Below, piece after piece: positions 40,129 through 50,965 of a DNA stretch of 64,000 nucleotides. The stretch covers positions 1 to 64,000 of the forward strand of contig JALVUF010000059.1 in the NCBI GenBank assembly GCA_027023805.1, read 5' to 3'. Below the pieces are notes generated by a model. That model was not told where the DNA came from. It made no database searches and saw only the letters and a list, made by a program, of their open reading frames with translations. Origin of the DNA: Helicobacteraceae bacterium. Lineage in GTDB: Bacteria; Campylobacterota; Campylobacteria; Campylobacterales; Sulfurimonadaceae. A program made the translations under genes and the position numbers. Numbering within the stretch: position 1 is the stretch's first letter; the number at the start of each line of letters is the position of its first letter.

Positions 40129-41928
40129 TTACAACAGCCACTTTTTAAGCCACCAAGATAGCACATACAAGCCCCATGTGTGCTGTTTAAATCTGCCCTT
40201 TTTTGCCAGTGTGATATATTGATTTAAAATTTTGTCGTTAAATATGCCGGTTTTTTCATTTACTTCATTTATCAAAGATATTTTACCAGATGCTATAAGC
40301 CATTCCATATATGGAGTTGAAAATCCTTTTTTCTTTCTTGTGAGCGTTTTTTGGTCAAGATACTCTGATGCGATATCTTTTAAAAGTGATTTAGTTATTT
40401 TGTCTTGATATCTGATTGAGGGTTTTATGCTAAAGAGATCTTGAGCCAGTTTATGATCTAAAAACGGAGTTCTTGCCTCAATAGATGAAGCCATGCTTAC
40501 ATGGTCGAGTTTTTTTAAAAAGTGCTCTGCTTGAAAGATATTTAAATCAATATAACTATACCAGATACTCTCATCATTATGAGCACTTTTTTCAAAGTTT
40601 TCTCTATATGCTTTAAGATACTCATAGGAGTGATTATCTTTAATATTTTGACGCAAAAGAAGATTTTGCTGTAAGTCGGTAAATTTTTCGCCCGATGTTC
40701 TAAATAACAGCGTGCCGTCCCAGATACGTTTGTACCATTCCCACTCTCTGTTCATTGAGAAATTTGCACGAAAATATTTTTTTAGCCAGTTTTTATGGGC
40801 AAGCGAAGCGGCTTTTTCAATATCAAGATATTCAAAATACTGTCTGTACCCCAAAAACAGTTCATCACTTCCCTCCCCGCTAAAAACTACCTTGTATCCG
40901 TCATCTTTGATATGTTTTAGCAGTATATTTAAAAACGGTGCGGCAGGATCGTTTAACGGCTCATCAAGTATTTGAAGCGTTTCATCCAATGAATCCATAA
41001 AGCTTGTTTTGTCAGCGTTTATAACGCGGTTTTTAATCCCTAAAGATTTTGCAAAGCGCTGCGCATTATCACTTTCGTCATAATTTTTGTATTCATTATA
41101 CCCGAGCGTGTAAGTATCTATTTTATAGCCCATACTCTTTGAAACAGAGGTGATAAATGCGCTGTCTATGCCGCCTGAGAGTAAAATAGCCTTAGGCGAC
41201 GGTGTTTGGAGTCTTAGATGTAAAGACTCCATTAAATCTTCTTTTATCTGTTTTTTTGCCGATTGTTTTGATGTGATATTTGAGGGTTTTGCATGTAAAA
41301 TATCAAAATAGCGTTTTATTGTTATCTTGCCATTTTCAAACAGTAAAAACTCTCCTGCTGCTAGTTTATGTACGCCTTGAAAAAAAGTATGCGGCGGGGT
41401 GGGAGCGAGATAAGAAAGATAACTCAAAAGCGCATCATTATTTAGTGTTATATGCTCTAAAAACGGGATAATTGCTTTTATCTCTGAAGCAAAAATAAAG
41501 CTTTTGCCGTTATGAAAAAACACCGGCTTTTTACCAAGTCTGTCGCGAAACAGATGCAGTTTGTCTTTATCTTTTATCGCGATGGCAAACATTCCCCTTA
41601 AGTGATTAACAAAATCTTCTCTCCATTTTAAGTATGCCAGTGCTATGAGCCGGCTTTCACTGATATCTGTTTGCCCATGTGCTAGTATCTTTTGAAGCTC
41701 TTGTTTGTTATAAATCTCTCCATTAAAACTGACTAGAAGATGCTTATGTAAATATGGCTGATGTGCATTTTTTGAGCTATCCATAATACGTAGAAGATTA
41801 TGCGCAAAAAACAGTTTTTCTTCTTGTATTATGCCGCAAAAATCAGGACCGCGATGGCTCATTAAAGCAAGTGCTGATTTAGCCGTATTGTAGTTATAGT
41901 TTCCGATGATGCCAAAAATCGCACACAT
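40129..41928 (-). CDS. asnB: Asparagine synthase (glutamine-hydrolysing)
   Basis: MCAIFGIIGNYN; SHRGPDFCG; SFNGEIYN; AILLSGGIDSAFITSVSK; VVFSGEGSDELFLGY. Confidence 0.92.
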   Translation of the reverse strand: MCAIFGIIGNYNYNTAKSALALMSHRGPDFCGIIQEEKLFFAHNLLRIMDSSKNAHQPYLHKHLLVSFNGEIYNKQELQKILAHGQTDISESRLIALAYLKWREDFVNHLRGMFAIAIKDKDKLHLFRDRLGKKPVFFHNGKSFIFASEIKAIIPFLEHITLNNDALLSYLSYLAPTPPHTFFQGVHKLAAGEFLLFENGKITIKRYFDILHAKPSNITSKQSAKKQIKEDLMESLHLRLQTPSPKAILLSGGIDSAFITSVSKSMGYKIDTYTLGYNEYKNYDESDNAQRFAKSLGIKNRVINADKTSFMDSLDETLQILDEPLNDPAAPFLNILLKHIKDDGYKVVFSGEGSDELFLGYRQYFEYLDIEKAASLAHKNWLKKYFRANFSMNREWEWYKRIWDGTLLFRTSGEKFTDLQQNLLLRQNIKDNHSYEYLKAYRENFEKSAHNDESIWYSYIDLNIFQAEHFLKKLDHVSMASSIEARTPFLDHKLAQDLFSIKPSIRYQDKITKSLLKDIASEYLDQKTLTRKKKGFSTPYMEWLIASGKISLINEVNEKTGIFNDKILNQYITLAKKGRFKQHTWGLYVLSWWLKKWLL

Positions 41929-42077
41929 TTGATGCCTTTAAAATTTAAAAAATAACTCTATCTTAGTGTAATGAGTATTTTATACTAAAATTATTAACTC
42001 ATATCTGACTAAAGTGACAAATATTTAATCCGTAATACAATATAATACCATTGTACACAAGTCCATGAGGATAAACG

Positions 42078-43115
42078 ATGAGATTATACACGCGTTATTT
42101 GTTGCATATAGCAATACTAAGTATGTTGTTTGCCGGCTGCTCCCAAAGAGTTGATATAAGCACATTGGCACCGGCAAAAGTACCTTCTATTGCTAAGGCA
42201 AGACGTATAGCCGTTGTACCTTTTAAAAATGACAGAGTCGGCCTTTCAGGTGAGATAACGGCGCTATTGGCTAGTCAAAGTGTTGACTTAAAGCCTTATT
42301 TTACAGTTTTAAGCAGGCAAAATCTTAATAAAGTAATAGCTGAGCAAAAACTACAGTCTTCTCAACTAGTAGATACGCGCACAGCTACAAAAATAGGTGA
42401 ACTAATAGGTGCGCAGGCGCTAGTTACCGGTGATATTGGTATGCAAAATGCTACTTCAAGACGCTATTATCAAAACAAACAAGAGTGTTTAAACTTTTCA
42501 AAAGATGGTTCAAGATGCCTTTTATGGCGTTTTTACACCGTCACATGTCATGTTACAAAAGCAACTCTTTTAGCAAATATCAATATCGTAAACGTGCAAA
42601 CCGGCTCTATTATTTACAGCGATGCTCTTTTGAAAAATTACAGCGGAGATAGTTGCCATAGAAGATATCCCTTTGATACAAGCAGACGCGTCTTATCAAA
42701 AGCGCAGGCTTTAAATATGCTCTCACTTCAGATTGCAAGAGAGTTTGTAAGCGATTTGACTCCGCATTATGTCCATTTTAAGGTCAAGTTGTTAGATGAT
42801 ATTGAAATAGATACAACAGATAAGCAAAGTGATGCTTTAAAAAATGCACTCTTGTTTATAAAAGTAAACCGCCTGCATAAAGCTCGTATGATATTACAAC
42901 GTCTTATGTTTGAGCTGCATGGTAAAAGCTATGTTGTAGCTTATGATTTGGGTGTGGTAAATGAGGCGTTAGGGAGATTAAAAGATGCGCAGGAGCTTTA
43001 CCATCAAGCTGATCATCTGGTAAATAAGCCCATTCCTGCTTTAGACGTGGCTATAGTTCGTATCTCTGAGTTGATACGGCAAAAAAAAATAGCGCAAAGT
43101 CAGCTTGATGAATAG
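42078..43115 (+). CDS. CsgG/HfaB-like lipoprotein
   Basis: Lipobox LFAGC; RRIAVVPFKNDRVGLSGEITALLASQSVDLKPYFTVLSRQNLNKVIAEQKLQSSQLVDTRTATKIGELIGAQALVTGDI. Confidence 0.7.
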   Translation: MRLYTRYLLHIAILSMLFAGCSQRVDISTLAPAKVPSIAKARRIAVVPFKNDRVGLSGEITALLASQSVDLKPYFTVLSRQNLNKVIAEQKLQSSQLVDTRTATKIGELIGAQALVTGDIGMQNATSRRYYQNKQECLNFSKDGSRCLLWRFYTVTCHVTKATLLANINIVNVQTGSIIYSDALLKNYSGDSCHRRYPFDTSRRVLSKAQALNMLSLQIAREFVSDLTPHYVHFKVKLLDDIEIDTTDKQSDALKNALLFIKVNRLHKARMILQRLMFELHGKSYVVAYDLGVVNEALGRLKDAQELYHQADHLVNKPIPALDVAIVRISELIRQKKIAQSQLDE

Positions 43116-44121
43116 TAAAATATCTCTATTTATATCGATATTGCTTAGTTTGGCGGTTTTATTTGCAGGTTGCTCGCATAAACCAAAACCGCTAAATCAA
43201 AAACCTGTATCTTTGCCGTCATGGTTTTTAGATCCGCCCTCAAGCAGTGGACGTTACATGTACGCCGCAGCTATAGGAGTGGATAAAAAAGATGCGATAA
43301 ACAATGCACTAAGCAGTATCATCTCAACGCTTGGCATTAAAATCAAATCATCATACAGCAGTAAAATAAAAGAGCATAATTATTACACAGATACAAAAAT
43401 TATTAATAGCGTAGAAGCTAAAACTTCTCCTGTTAACATAAACAACTATATTTTGGTACAAGTCGCACAGATAGGTTATGAGCGTATTGTTGTTTTAGTG
43501 CGTGTTGATAAAACAAAATTTGTGAATGGGCTTATATCGCATCTAAATCGTCAAAAGAAAAATATAGATATGAGATATGATGCGCTAAGCAAAGAGGGCG
43601 CGCTAAAACGCTATAGCACTCTTGCCGGACTTATGAACTCTGTAAAGCAGATGCAGCGCACGCTGGGTATTGTAAACGAACTAAGCCGTTATGCGACAGT
43701 AAAGTTTGATAGATTGCTGTATCTGACGGATATAATAAGGGTTAAGCAAAGATATATAAGTCAAAAATCATCACTAAACTTTTTTGTAACGTCCGGTAAA
43801 AAAGCATACGGTTACAAAGAGGTCTTGAAAAATTATATTTTACAGAAAGGTTTTAACGTTTTAGATTTTAAAACAAAAAATTCAATCTCCATCCAAATCT
43901 CTTTATCTTGCACCGTTTACAATAACGCATACATGAATATCGCAGTAGTGAGAGTTTTGATAAAAGCGTATGAGAACTCTTTGCATGTAGGAGGCAGAAG
44001 CTATACGTTTAAAGAAAGATATTTTGGCTCAACAACAAAAGCGTATCAAGCCGCTTTACATGACTTTACTAAAACACTGCAAACAAAAACAATCTCCAAG
44101 GCGTTAGATATTGTGATATGA
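43105..44121 (+). CDS. LPP20-family lipoprotein
   Basis: Lipobox [55 protein letters not shown]; overlaps preceding gene by 11 bp. Confidence 0.7.
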   Translation: MMNSKISLFISILLSLAVLFAGCSHKPKPLNQKPVSLPSWFLDPPSSSGRYMYAAAIGVDKKDAINNALSSIISTLGIKIKSSYSSKIKEHNYYTDTKIINSVEAKTSPVNINNYILVQVAQIGYERIVVLVRVDKTKFVNGLISHLNRQKKNIDMRYDALSKEGALKRYSTLAGLMNSVKQMQRTLGIVNELSRYATVKFDRLLYLTDIIRVKQRYISQKSSLNFFVTSGKKAYGYKEVLKNYILQKGFNVLDFKTKNSISIQISLSCTVYNNAYMNIAVVRVLIKAYENSLHVGGRSYTFKERYFGSTTKAYQAALHDFTKTLQTKTISKALDIVI

Positions 44122-44215
44122 TACAAGATTCAATTTTTGTTTAGATATGCAAAAGATAGCTTTTTTGACAAATTTTTGGTATAATACTATCTTTAAAATA
44201 CAAAAAGGATTTAAT

Positions 44216-46192
44216 GTGAGCATTAAGTTTAAGTTAAATTTTATTACATTTATAGTGGTTGTTTTTTCTTTAATAATCATTGCTTTAGCACTTGACAAAG
44301 AGATAAATAATCATTTTGTATTTGCTAGAGCGCAAAAATTAAATACTCTCTCACAAAAGCTAAGCGCTTTAATTTATGAGACTCAAAAAGAACGTGGTGA
44401 GAGTGCAGGTTTTTTAGCATCAGGGGGTAAAAAATTTACACAAACTTTGCCGCATCAAAGATTGTTAACAGATCAAAAATATGCTAATTTTAAAAATTAT
44501 ATCTCAACTATAAATCTAAATAATTTTCCAGCTTATTTGCAAAACCAAATCGATGCTCTTGAAGCACAAATGAATAGTTTGTCAGTAATTAGAAAGCAGA
44601 TTAATGACTTGAAAATCGGCGTCAAGCAAGAAGTATCATATTATACAGATATAAATAGAGATATTTTAAATATTGTCTCTTATACCGCTAGACTTGCCAA
44701 TACGCCAGACTTGATAAAATCGCTAGATTCATACGCAAATTTTTTAAAATCTACTGAGCGCGCAGGGATAGAAAGGGCGGTCTTGAGCTCTACTTTTGCA
44801 CGAAATAAATTTATACATGGTATGTTTGCAAAATGGATAACTCTGGTAGCTGAGCAAAATGCTTTTATGAACTCTTCTATGGCGATGGCAAACAGTACCA
44901 TAAAAGAGTATTATCACCAAATATTAAAATCACCAATCATGAGCCAGGTTGATGCTATGAGAGAGATAGCAAAACAAAAAGCATCAACTGGAGGATTTGG
45001 CATTAGCAGCGTGAAGTGTTTTTCTCTACTAACTAAGCGTATGAATCTGTTAGGCAAGGTAGAGGCTAAAATGGCACAAAACAATACTCTTTTACTAAAT
45101 AAAGCACAAAGCGCTTCATCTACAAGAGCTATTATCACACTTGTTGGCTATACGCTCTTTACGATAGCTGTATTTTTTATCATAGTTTTAGTCGGCAGAG
45201 GGATCAACAAAAGCGTTGCAAGCAGTTTAAATAAAATTGAGTGCGTCTCAAGCGATCTTGATTTAACATGTAATGTCATAGTCCCGGGTAAAGATGAGAT
45301 ATCACAAATATCACGTGCTATTGGAGTCATGATTGTCGCATTTAAGCAAGCTGTGCATGAAGCAGTCGGCGTATCATCGCTTACATTAACAGAAAGCGCC
45401 GATTTACGCAATGTGATGGATAGCTTTTCATCAAACGGAGTCCAAACAGATAGCAAAATACAAAATGTAAATACTTTGGTATCTGAGATAGGAGAACGAC
45501 TAAGTAGCGTTGAAGAGGAGATTAATGCCGTTACAAATGACTTAGATAAGACATCAAATGTGCTTGATGATACGATAGATAAACTTGATGTAGTTATACA
45601 ATCTATCGAGCAAAGCCATGAATATCAGCAAGATCTTGCACAAAAGGTCTCATCTTTAACCGAGCAGGCAAAAAACATTAAAGATGTTTTAATGATTATC
45701 TCAGAAATAGCCGATCAGACAAATCTTCTTGCACTTAATGCCGCCATTGAAGCAGCACGTGCGGGTGAACATGGGCGCGGTTTTGCAGTTGTTGCCGATG
45801 AAGTTAGAAAGCTAGCGGAGAGAACTCAAAAAAGTCTTAGTGAGATTAGCGTAAATGTAAACCTAATTACACAAAATGTTGTTGAGATTTCAGAAGGTAC
45901 GTCCCAAACGACAAATAATATGACGGATATTGTGGCTTCAGCACAAGAGTTAATATCTTCATCAAAAGAGACAAAAAACAACCTCTCAACCACAACGGCA
46001 AAATCTGTTGAAGTAGTTGAGCACAACGGTTACATTGCTAAAAAAACCAAAGAGCTTATCGTTGTGATGGATGATATGGTAGATATTGCGGCAAAAAATA
46101 CACAACTGCGCCTTGAAGCTGAAAATACGACTATAACACTAGCGGATGAAGCTACTAAACTACAAGAGACGCTGAGTAAGTTTAAAGCATAA
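44216..46192 (+). CDS. Methyl-accepting chemotaxis protein with NIT-like sensor domain
   Basis: [30 protein letters not shown] (nitrate/nitrite-sensing-like); [41 protein letters not shown] start with AAGGATT RBS. Confidence 0.85.
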   Translation: MSIKFKLNFITFIVVVFSLIIIALALDKEINNHFVFARAQKLNTLSQKLSALIYETQKERGESAGFLASGGKKFTQTLPHQRLLTDQKYANFKNYISTINLNNFPAYLQNQIDALEAQMNSLSVIRKQINDLKIGVKQEVSYYTDINRDILNIVSYTARLANTPDLIKSLDSYANFLKSTERAGIERAVLSSTFARNKFIHGMFAKWITLVAEQNAFMNSSMAMANSTIKEYYHQILKSPIMSQVDAMREIAKQKASTGGFGISSVKCFSLLTKRMNLLGKVEAKMAQNNTLLLNKAQSASSTRAIITLVGYTLFTIAVFFIIVLVGRGINKSVASSLNKIECVSSDLDLTCNVIVPGKDEISQISRAIGVMIVAFKQAVHEAVGVSSLTLTESADLRNVMDSFSSNGVQTDSKIQNVNTLVSEIGERLSSVEEEINAVTNDLDKTSNVLDDTIDKLDVVIQSIEQSHEYQQDLAQKVSSLTEQAKNIKDVLMIISEIADQTNLLALNAAIEAARAGEHGRGFAVVADEVRKLAERTQKSLSEISVNVNLITQNVVEISEGTSQTTNNMTDIVASAQELISSSKETKNNLSTTTAKSVEVVEHNGYIAKKTKELIVVMDDMVDIAAKNTQLRLEAENTTITLADEATKLQETLSKFKA

Positions 46193-46258
46193 ATTTGTAA
46201 GTATGCTACAATATATTTTAAAAATATTTATAACATAAAGTATTGCGAGGAAAGTTAT

Positions 46259-47425
46259 ATGAAATTTACATCGCCGCTAAAAAGCAACTCAAAAAAAATT
46301 ATGCTACTGGGCTCTGGAGAATTAGGCAAGGAAATTGCCATAGAAGCGCAGCGCTTAGGGTTGGAGGTCATTGGTGTGGATAAATATCAAAATGCGCCTG
46401 CACAGATGGTAGCACACAGAAGTTATGTGGTAGATATGCAAAACAAAGATGCGGTATTAGAGATTATCAAACGTGAAAACCCTGACTTTATCCTACCTGA
46501 GATTGAAGCTATCAGCATTGACGCACTCTTTGAAGCGGAAGCTCTTGGATTTAACGTGATACCAAATGCACAAGCGGTAAATAAAACTATGAATCGTAAA
46601 AATATCCGACAATTTGCAGCGCAGGAGCTGGGGTTAAAAACAGGAGCATATCAATTTGTAACGACAAAAGAGCAACTAAGTGCAGCGGTAAAGCAGCTTG
46701 GTATCCCTTGTGTGGTTAAACCTGTTATGAGCAGTTCCGGACATGGACAAAGCACGCTAAAGTCAATCAATGATATTGATATGGCATGGGAGAGGGCAAA
46801 AGAAGCAAGAGGCGATGCAAGTGAGCTTATAGTTGAGGCATTTGTTGATTTTGATTATGAGATAACATTGCTGACCGCGCGAAACGGTAGAGAGACCATA
46901 TTTTGTGAGCCTATAGGTCATCAGCAAAAAGATGGAGATTATATATTTTCATGGCAGCCGGCTTGCATGAGTGAAGCCGTGAAGCAAAAAGCGCGTCAAA
47001 TGGCAAAAACATTAACAGACGGCTTGGGTGGCAGAGGAATTTTTGGCGTAGAGATGTTTGTAAAAGGAGATGAAGTTTATTTTAGTGAAGTCAGTCCTCG
47101 TCCGCATGATACGGGAATGGTTACGCTCATAACCCAAAGTCAAAGCGAATTTGCTTTACATGTAAGAGCGGTTTTGGGACTTCCTTTGGGATTTACTTTT
47201 TATGGAGAGGGCGTATCTGCGGCATTTAAATCCCAAAAAGATTCTTTTGCTCCTGCTGTTGATATCGATGAGAGTTCATTTGGCATAAACTCTTATGTCA
47301 GGATATTTAGTAAACCGGAGTCTCACAAAGGCAGGCGAATGGCGGTAGCTTTGGTGTTTGGAAAAGTGGGTGCTGCATTAAAGCAGGCAAAAGATATCAT
47401 AGCATGCATTAAGGATGCCGGGTGA
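46259..47425 (+). CDS. purT: Formate-dependent phosphoribosylglycinamide formyltransferase
   Basis: [51 protein letters not shown]-grasp [27 protein letters not shown]. Confidence 0.95.
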   Translation: MKFTSPLKSNSKKIMLLGSGELGKEIAIEAQRLGLEVIGVDKYQNAPAQMVAHRSYVVDMQNKDAVLEIIKRENPDFILPEIEAISIDALFEAEALGFNVIPNAQAVNKTMNRKNIRQFAAQELGLKTGAYQFVTTKEQLSAAVKQLGIPCVVKPVMSSSGHGQSTLKSINDIDMAWERAKEARGDASELIVEAFVDFDYEITLLTARNGRETIFCEPIGHQQKDGDYIFSWQPACMSEAVKQKARQMAKTLTDGLGGRGIFGVEMFVKGDEVYFSEVSPRPHDTGMVTLITQSQSEFALHVRAVLGLPLGFTFYGEGVSAAFKSQKDSFAPAVDIDESSFGINSYVRIFSKPESHKGRRMAVALVFGKVGAALKQAKDIIACIKDAG

Positions 47426-48351
47426 ATATAGTTTTACTAGATACATTAACATTTGGAGATGCAGATTTAAGCGGATTTGACAAACTAGGCGATGTAGTGC
47501 GTTATGAAAATACGACTCTACAGCAAATAAAAGAGCGTGTAAGTGATGCTGAGATTATCGTAACCAATAAAGTCGTCATAACAAAAGAGATTATGCGCTC
47601 GGCAAAAAATCTTAAACTTATATGTGTGGCAGCTACAGGGGTTAACAATATTGATATAAAAGCGGCAGATGAGCTTAATATAAAGATTAAAAACGTAAGC
47701 GGATATTCTACTGATTCCGTTGTTGAGCATACCTTTGCCATGCTTTTTTATCTGACAAGACATTTAAGATATTATGATGAAGCAGTTAAGGGCGGTTTTT
47801 GGTCTAAGAGTGAGATTTTTTGTGATCTTTCCTATCCTTATTTTGAGATAAGCGGTAAGAAGTGGGGGATTGTAGGGCTTGGTGCTATCGGAAAGAGGGT
47901 TGCATATGCAGCTAGGGCTTTTGGATGTGATGTTAGTTATTACTCAACAAGCGGCAAGCATCAAGATGACGAGTTTCAAAGCGTCACGCTAGAAGAGTTG
48001 TTAAGTAACAGCGATATTATCTCCGTGCATGCACCTCTTAATAAAACTACTAAAAATTTACTGGCTTATGAAGGCTTATCTACATGTAAAGATAATGCAG
48101 TCATCTTAAATCTTGGTAGAGGCGGCATTGTAAATGAAGAAGATGTTGCAAAACTCATTGATGAAAAAGATATCTTTTTTGGTTTGGACGTGCTAGAAAA
48201 TGAGCCTATGCATCCGCACCATCCGCTTTTAAATGTAAAAAACAGAAACAGGCTTTTTGTCACACCGCATATAGCATGGGCGTCAAGAGAGTCCAGAGAG
48301 AGACTAATTAACGGAGTTTTAACAAACATCAAAGAAAGTGTACAATCCTAA
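47422..48351 (+). CDS. D-2-hydroxyacid dehydrogenase
   Basis: [70 protein letters not shown] start overlapping purT stop. Confidence 0.9.
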   Translation: MNIVLLDTLTFGDADLSGFDKLGDVVRYENTTLQQIKERVSDAEIIVTNKVVITKEIMRSAKNLKLICVAATGVNNIDIKAADELNIKIKNVSGYSTDSVVEHTFAMLFYLTRHLRYYDEAVKGGFWSKSEIFCDLSYPYFEISGKKWGIVGLGAIGKRVAYAARAFGCDVSYYSTSGKHQDDEFQSVTLEELLSNSDIISVHAPLNKTTKNLLAYEGLSTCKDNAVILNLGRGGIVNEEDVAKLIDEKDIFFGLDVLENEPMHPHHPLLNVKNRNRLFVTPHIAWASRESRERLINGVLTNIKESVQS

Positions 48352-49237
48352 TCGTTGCAAAGATAGTGCCTAAAAATAAAAGTGAGGTAACAAATACCAG
48401 CACAGTTACCACTTTTGGCGAGCATTCATAAAGTGATGAAAGATTTACATTGGCAACGGCGAGAGGCATCATAAGCTCTATAAAGATTACACCTTTTACT
48501 ATGCTTGGCAGATGCAGCAGAGAAAGAATGATAAACGCGACAAAGGGCAAAACTATAAACTTAACAGCACTTACATAAGAGAGCAGCACTTTGTTTATCT
48601 CTTTTATCTTTGTTCCGTAAAGATAGATGCCAAATAAAAAAAGCTGCATCGTCATGGATGCGTATGCTCCCATCATAAGTGTGCCTTCAACTACTTTAGA
48701 CGGTCTGTATCCGCCCACACTTAGCATTACAGCGGCAATAACAGCCCATAAAATAGGCAGTTTTAAGATATTGATTAAAGAATTTTTGATTGTAAAACTA
48801 CCCCTTGAGTAGTAATATACGCCAAAAGTATAAACTATAATTACATTTACAAGATTTACGACTGTGGTGTAGGGTATAGAAGCTGTGCCAAAAATCGCTA
48901 TATTTATCGGTATGCCAAGATTTCCCGTATTGCCTATAATGGCGGCTATTGTTGCGATAGAACGCTCTTTTTTATCTTTAAAAAATATTTTTGCCGTTGT
49001 TATCGTAAAAAACAAGACAACAGATATGATAACAAAATACGCAAGCGGTGCAAAAAGAAAATCTATATTAACCGGCTGGAGCAACAATCCCCAAAATGTT
49101 AAAAAAACCTGTAAAAAATAAATATTTATCAGGGTGATTGTTTTATCATCTATCTGTTGTTTTAAACTCATTTTAGCGATAAAACCCATAAAGATAAATA
49201 TGTATATGCCCGCAATTGCCGTGATAATCGAATCCAT
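48329..49237 (-). CDS. AEC family (auxin-efflux-carrier-like) transporter
   Basis: About ten TM segments; GNTGNLGIPINIAIFGTASIPYTTVVN. Confidence 0.8.
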   Translation of the reverse strand: MDSIITAIAGIYIFIFMGFIAKMSLKQQIDDKTITLINIYFLQVFLTFWGLLLQPVNIDFLFAPLAYFVIISVVLFFTITTAKIFFKDKKERSIATIAAIIGNTGNLGIPINIAIFGTASIPYTTVVNLVNVIIVYTFGVYYYSRGSFTIKNSLINILKLPILWAVIAAVMLSVGGYRPSKVVEGTLMMGAYASMTMQLFLFGIYLYGTKIKEINKVLLSYVSAVKFIVLPFVAFIILSLLHLPSIVKGVIFIELMMPLAVANVNLSSLYECSPKVVTVLVFVTSLLFLGTIFATIRIVHFL

Positions 49238-49297
49238 GATATTATTGTATTATATTAAGACTTTAAAAAGTCTATAGTTGCTATAATCAAATAAATT

Positions 49298-50014
49298 ATG
49301 CAAAAAGGAAGTTCTTTGGATTCTCTTATATCGACTCTTAAGTGCTCGCCGATTTTTAAAGATGTGCCAGAAGATATACTAAGTGACATGTCTGGGAAGT
49401 TTGAAGAGTTTGCGTACCGTAAAAATGATATTATTGATTATATGCAAACAGACAGATACTCTTTTGTGCTGGCAAGCGGTAATTTTAAAATGACGCGTAT
49501 GGATATACAAAGCGGTAAGAGTATTGCGTTATTTTTATATGAATGCGGCGATATGTTTGATCTGCTTCCGCTGCTTGACGGAAAAGAACATGATGTTGAG
49601 TTTTTAGCAACGGCCAATAGTGTTGCCTTAAGAACTCCTATTAAACAGATGCGGCAGTGGATTGCTGAGTATCCGGAGCTAAACAGGGCCTTTTTCCCAT
49701 ATTTTGCAGATAAAATGAGAGAGCTTGAAGAGTTTAGCGAAGAGATAGCTTTTTGTGATACAAAGACAAGATTGGCACAATTAATATTAAGACATGCGGA
49801 TAGTTCCTGCTCCTTGCAAGATAAGCCAATTCCCGTAAAACTAATAAATAATCTGACTCATGAGAGCTTAGCGGAGCTTATAGGCTCAGTACGCTCTGTA
49901 GTTACTACCGAGCTTAGCAGGCTTAAACAAGAGGGTGTTATTGTAGGACAAAGAGGTTCTTTAGCGATTAAAGACCTTCAAAAGCTCAAAAAAAAGTGCC
50001 GCTGCCTAAAATAG
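49298..50014 (+). CDS. Crp/Fnr family transcriptional regulator (paralog 1)
   Basis: cNMP-binding-like N-terminal fold; HTH LTHESLAELIGSVRSVVTTELSRLKQEGVIVGQRGSLAIKDLQKL. Confidence 0.9.
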   Translation: MQKGSSLDSLISTLKCSPIFKDVPEDILSDMSGKFEEFAYRKNDIIDYMQTDRYSFVLASGNFKMTRMDIQSGKSIALFLYECGDMFDLLPLLDGKEHDVEFLATANSVALRTPIKQMRQWIAEYPELNRAFFPYFADKMRELEEFSEEIAFCDTKTRLAQLILRHADSSCSLQDKPIPVKLINNLTHESLAELIGSVRSVVTTELSRLKQEGVIVGQRGSLAIKDLQKLKKKCRCLK

Positions 50015-50166
50015 TATAAGTTTTTATGTCAGTAAACAAACATTCAAATATTCTTCTTAGTGTTAAAATTATGTATTGTCTTTAAGGATCCTGTTATTTA
50101 AGCGGATATTAAAGCCAAGTTTTCTTGTTTGTAAAAAGTTGCTAAGTAAAGTATATTTATCAACAA

Positions 50167-50186
50167 TAAACAGTAATCACTGTTTA
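50167..50186. promoter_or_regulatory. Palindromic operator candidate TAAACAGT-aatc-ACTGTTTA
   Basis: Perfect 8-bp inverted repeat with 4-nt spacer, ends 24 nt before ATG 50210. Confidence 0.5.
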
Positions 50187-50209
50187 CAACCTTATTTAAG
50201 GAGAAGAAG

Positions 50210-50857
50210 ATGGATAAAAAAGAATTTGAAGTATTGGAAGTAGGAAATATGCCGGTTATTTTGGCCGGTACCGCTGCTGCTGCTCTTGCAGTTATCGGAT
50301 TAGCGGGGATTATTCCTTGGGGTGCTGTAGCAATTAGCGCTATAGCAATAGGTGCTGCATTGATACTTGTAGGATTGGCTCTTGGAGTTGAGAAAAAACA
50401 TATCTTAAGTGAAACTGTCGGAGGGCGACTTGAAGGTCCTAAATTAATTTCAGCCGGCATAGGCATGGAAGTTTTAACCGGAGTGGTTTCTGTGGTTTTG
50501 GGTATTTTAGCATTACTGCATATTCATCCAAACGTGTTGTTGGGTGCAGATGCGATAGTTTTGGGCATGACGGCTCTTTATTTGTGCGGTGTTGACGGAC
50601 GAATGAACAGATATAGAGGTGCCGGTACCGGGGATGAGTATATTAAAACACGTCTTCAAGAAACAGTGTCAGTTGTCATTGACGCACAATTTATGGTTGG
50701 TCTTGGTGCTATAGCTCTTGGTATTTTAGCACTCGTTCATATCGCTCCACAAGTATTGGAGTTGGTTGCGTTTTTATCAATAGGCGTAACTTTAGCATTA
50801 AAAGGCTCTACTCTAGCTGCAAGACTTACACAAGAATATCATCAAAGTGCCGCTTAA
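50210..50857 (+). CDS. Hypothetical multi-TM membrane protein with internal duplication
   Basis: GVVSVVLGILALLHIHPNVL repeats as GLGAIALGILALVHIAPQVL; strong RBS AAGGAGAAGAAG. Confidence 0.8.
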   Translation: MDKKEFEVLEVGNMPVILAGTAAAALAVIGLAGIIPWGAVAISAIAIGAALILVGLALGVEKKHILSETVGGRLEGPKLISAGIGMEVLTGVVSVVLGILALLHIHPNVLLGADAIVLGMTALYLCGVDGRMNRYRGAGTGDEYIKTRLQETVSVVIDAQFMVGLGAIALGILALVHIAPQVLELVAFLSIGVTLALKGSTLAARLTQEYHQSAA

Positions 50858-50965
50858 CAACTAACAACAAACAAGAAAACAGTTACCTCATCTTGTGAGG
50901 TAAACCTTCATTTAAACTACCACATTAAAAAATCTTTTGTATAATGCCGTATAAATTTTAAGGAT

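Noticed and set aside
50882-50903. Hairpin TTACCTCA...TGAGGTAA after the duplicated membrane protein
   Set aside because: Good stem but no following T-tract, so not called a Rho-independent terminator.
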